DNA from: CBDEUK01 sp965250225
Lineage (GTDB): Bacteria > Pseudomonadota > Gammaproteobacteria > Eutrophobiales > Eutrophobiaceae
Direction: 5' to 3'
DNA: 64,000 bases
NCBI GenBank assembly: GCA_965250225.1
Contig: CBDFNQ010000029.1
Span: 50,192-114,191 of the forward strand
The position numbers were made by a program, and so were the translations under genes. Under the pieces are notes generated by a model. The model was not told the origin of the DNA, did not search any database, and was given only the letters and a program-made list of their open reading frames with translations. Numbering within the stretch: position 1 is the first letter of the stretch; each line of letters begins with the position of its first letter. Shown here in pieces: positions 63,185-64,000 of the stretch.

Positions 63185-64000
63185 ACTCTTATACATTCAG
63201 AGAATACTGCAGCTATAGTCACACAATATTTTTTTTCATCATCTTTCCAATTCAGGTCAATGTATATTCACCCACCAAGTGTTTATAATCAGTGAAATGT
63301 CTGTGATTATTTTCCCCATTTACGTAGGTAGTCTATTTTAGTGCTGGAAATTTAAGCCTGAATTGCTCTTCTGAAAATGATGAGGCTGGTATATTGTGAA
63401 ACCCTTTCTACTTTTGCTTTTACATGTATATCTCAATCAAAACTTGGCTCTGATATCTCGTAACTCCTCAAAGCTCTGTATAATTTTGGCCATAATGGGC
63501 TTGTTTTCAAATGTTGCAAATTATTGGGCATCCATCTTATGTGTCTACTGTTTACAATAATGAAACAAGTCTAGTTTTATGGGATAAACACAGTATCAGA
63601 CGTGACAATTTTTGTGTTAGTCCAAATCCTAAGCATAAGCAGCAAAAAAATGGTGGTGAATCTAGGTAAGAGATAAATTTTGCAGGTCGTAAATGAGACG
63701 TATAGACAGATTTTAAGAAACAACTACCAATTATCGTTAGTTGAGAGCCAGAAGGGTGTTAACATCATTTATCGTTGTACAACACCTAGAAAGCTTGTTG
63801 TGTACATGCCTATGGGAGCTCAACGTGCAAAAATCTCGTACTGTTGCACAGTAGTCGTGCAGTTTCGTACCATTTTCAGCAGTGCATATGATGTCACAAT
63901 AACTGTGCGCTGTGTACTAGTGTGGATTTGCGTGATCTTATTGCGCACTGAAATTGTTTGTGAATGAAATACGCATTACGCGTTACGCGTTGGCCGCGCG

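Noticed and set aside
63680..63967. 95-codon frame near the right end
   Set aside because: No start context or known domain, and it lies in repeat-rich DNA where frames of this length arise by chance.

Overview
The window joins two unlike kinds of DNA. Positions 1 to about 60,142 are compact, intron-free bacterial DNA with Shine-Dalgarno sites, ATGA-coupled starts and insertion sequences. Gene content points to a marine, aerobic gammaproteobacterium: leuCD beside gltX, ubiG-gph, mlaA, sdhCDAB with sdhE, ygfZ and a ygfX-like gene, and large TonB-dependent receptors. From about 60,143 to 64,000 the DNA is visibly AT-richer, has no credible gene, and is full of microsatellites, MITE-like inverted repeats and diverged tandem repeats, which is how animal intergenic DNA looks. 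The change falls inside a LuxR/MalT-type regulator that stops after 80 codons. Either a symbiont or associate contig was fused to host DNA during assembly, or bacterial DNA was integrated into a eukaryote.

Layout. 1-5.4 kb (minus strand): a partial gene, tRNA-Glu and tRNA-Ala downstream of gltX, leuC-leuD and an acuI-like reductase. 5.5-11.8 kb: a Sel1 protein, then an envelope-export locus made of a parvulin-type PPIase, a TpsB/FhaC-type outer-membrane transporter and an exported protein built on perfect 60-bp repeats. 12.1-19.5 kb (plus strand): a phospho-signalling run of class III cyclase-FHA, PP2C phosphatase, transmembrane Ser/Thr kinase with a formylglycine-enzyme-like C-terminus, a small protein and an EAL-HDOD protein. 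19.5-28.5 kb: housekeeping genes (mlaA, ubiG, gph, a squalene/phytoene-synthase-fold protein) and a succinate dehydrogenase locus with three or four maturation factors (SDHAF4-like, SdhE, YgfZ, YgfX-like). 28.5-32.5 kb: a nucleotidyltransferase pair, an IS4 remnant, unknown exported proteins and a VapBC pair.

32.5-59.4 kb is an accessory region for uptake and catabolism, much of it decaying. It holds two TonB-dependent receptors, a fused double LuxR regulator, a heme-binding-like gene with an amber codon, an IS4-type element, a threonine-dehydratase/ornithine-cyclodeaminase pair, a TPR-sulfotransferase, an MFS carrier, a Rieske oxygenase, two aminotransferases (one frameshifted), an aminoglycoside-phosphotransferase-like kinase split by a 199-bp MITE, two related IS5-type elements inserted head to tail, and a PYROXD2-like FAD oxidoreductase. 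The set looks like a system for taking up and degrading an amino-acid- or betaine-like compound, with several steps inactivated recently. 60.1-64 kb is the eukaryote-like tail.
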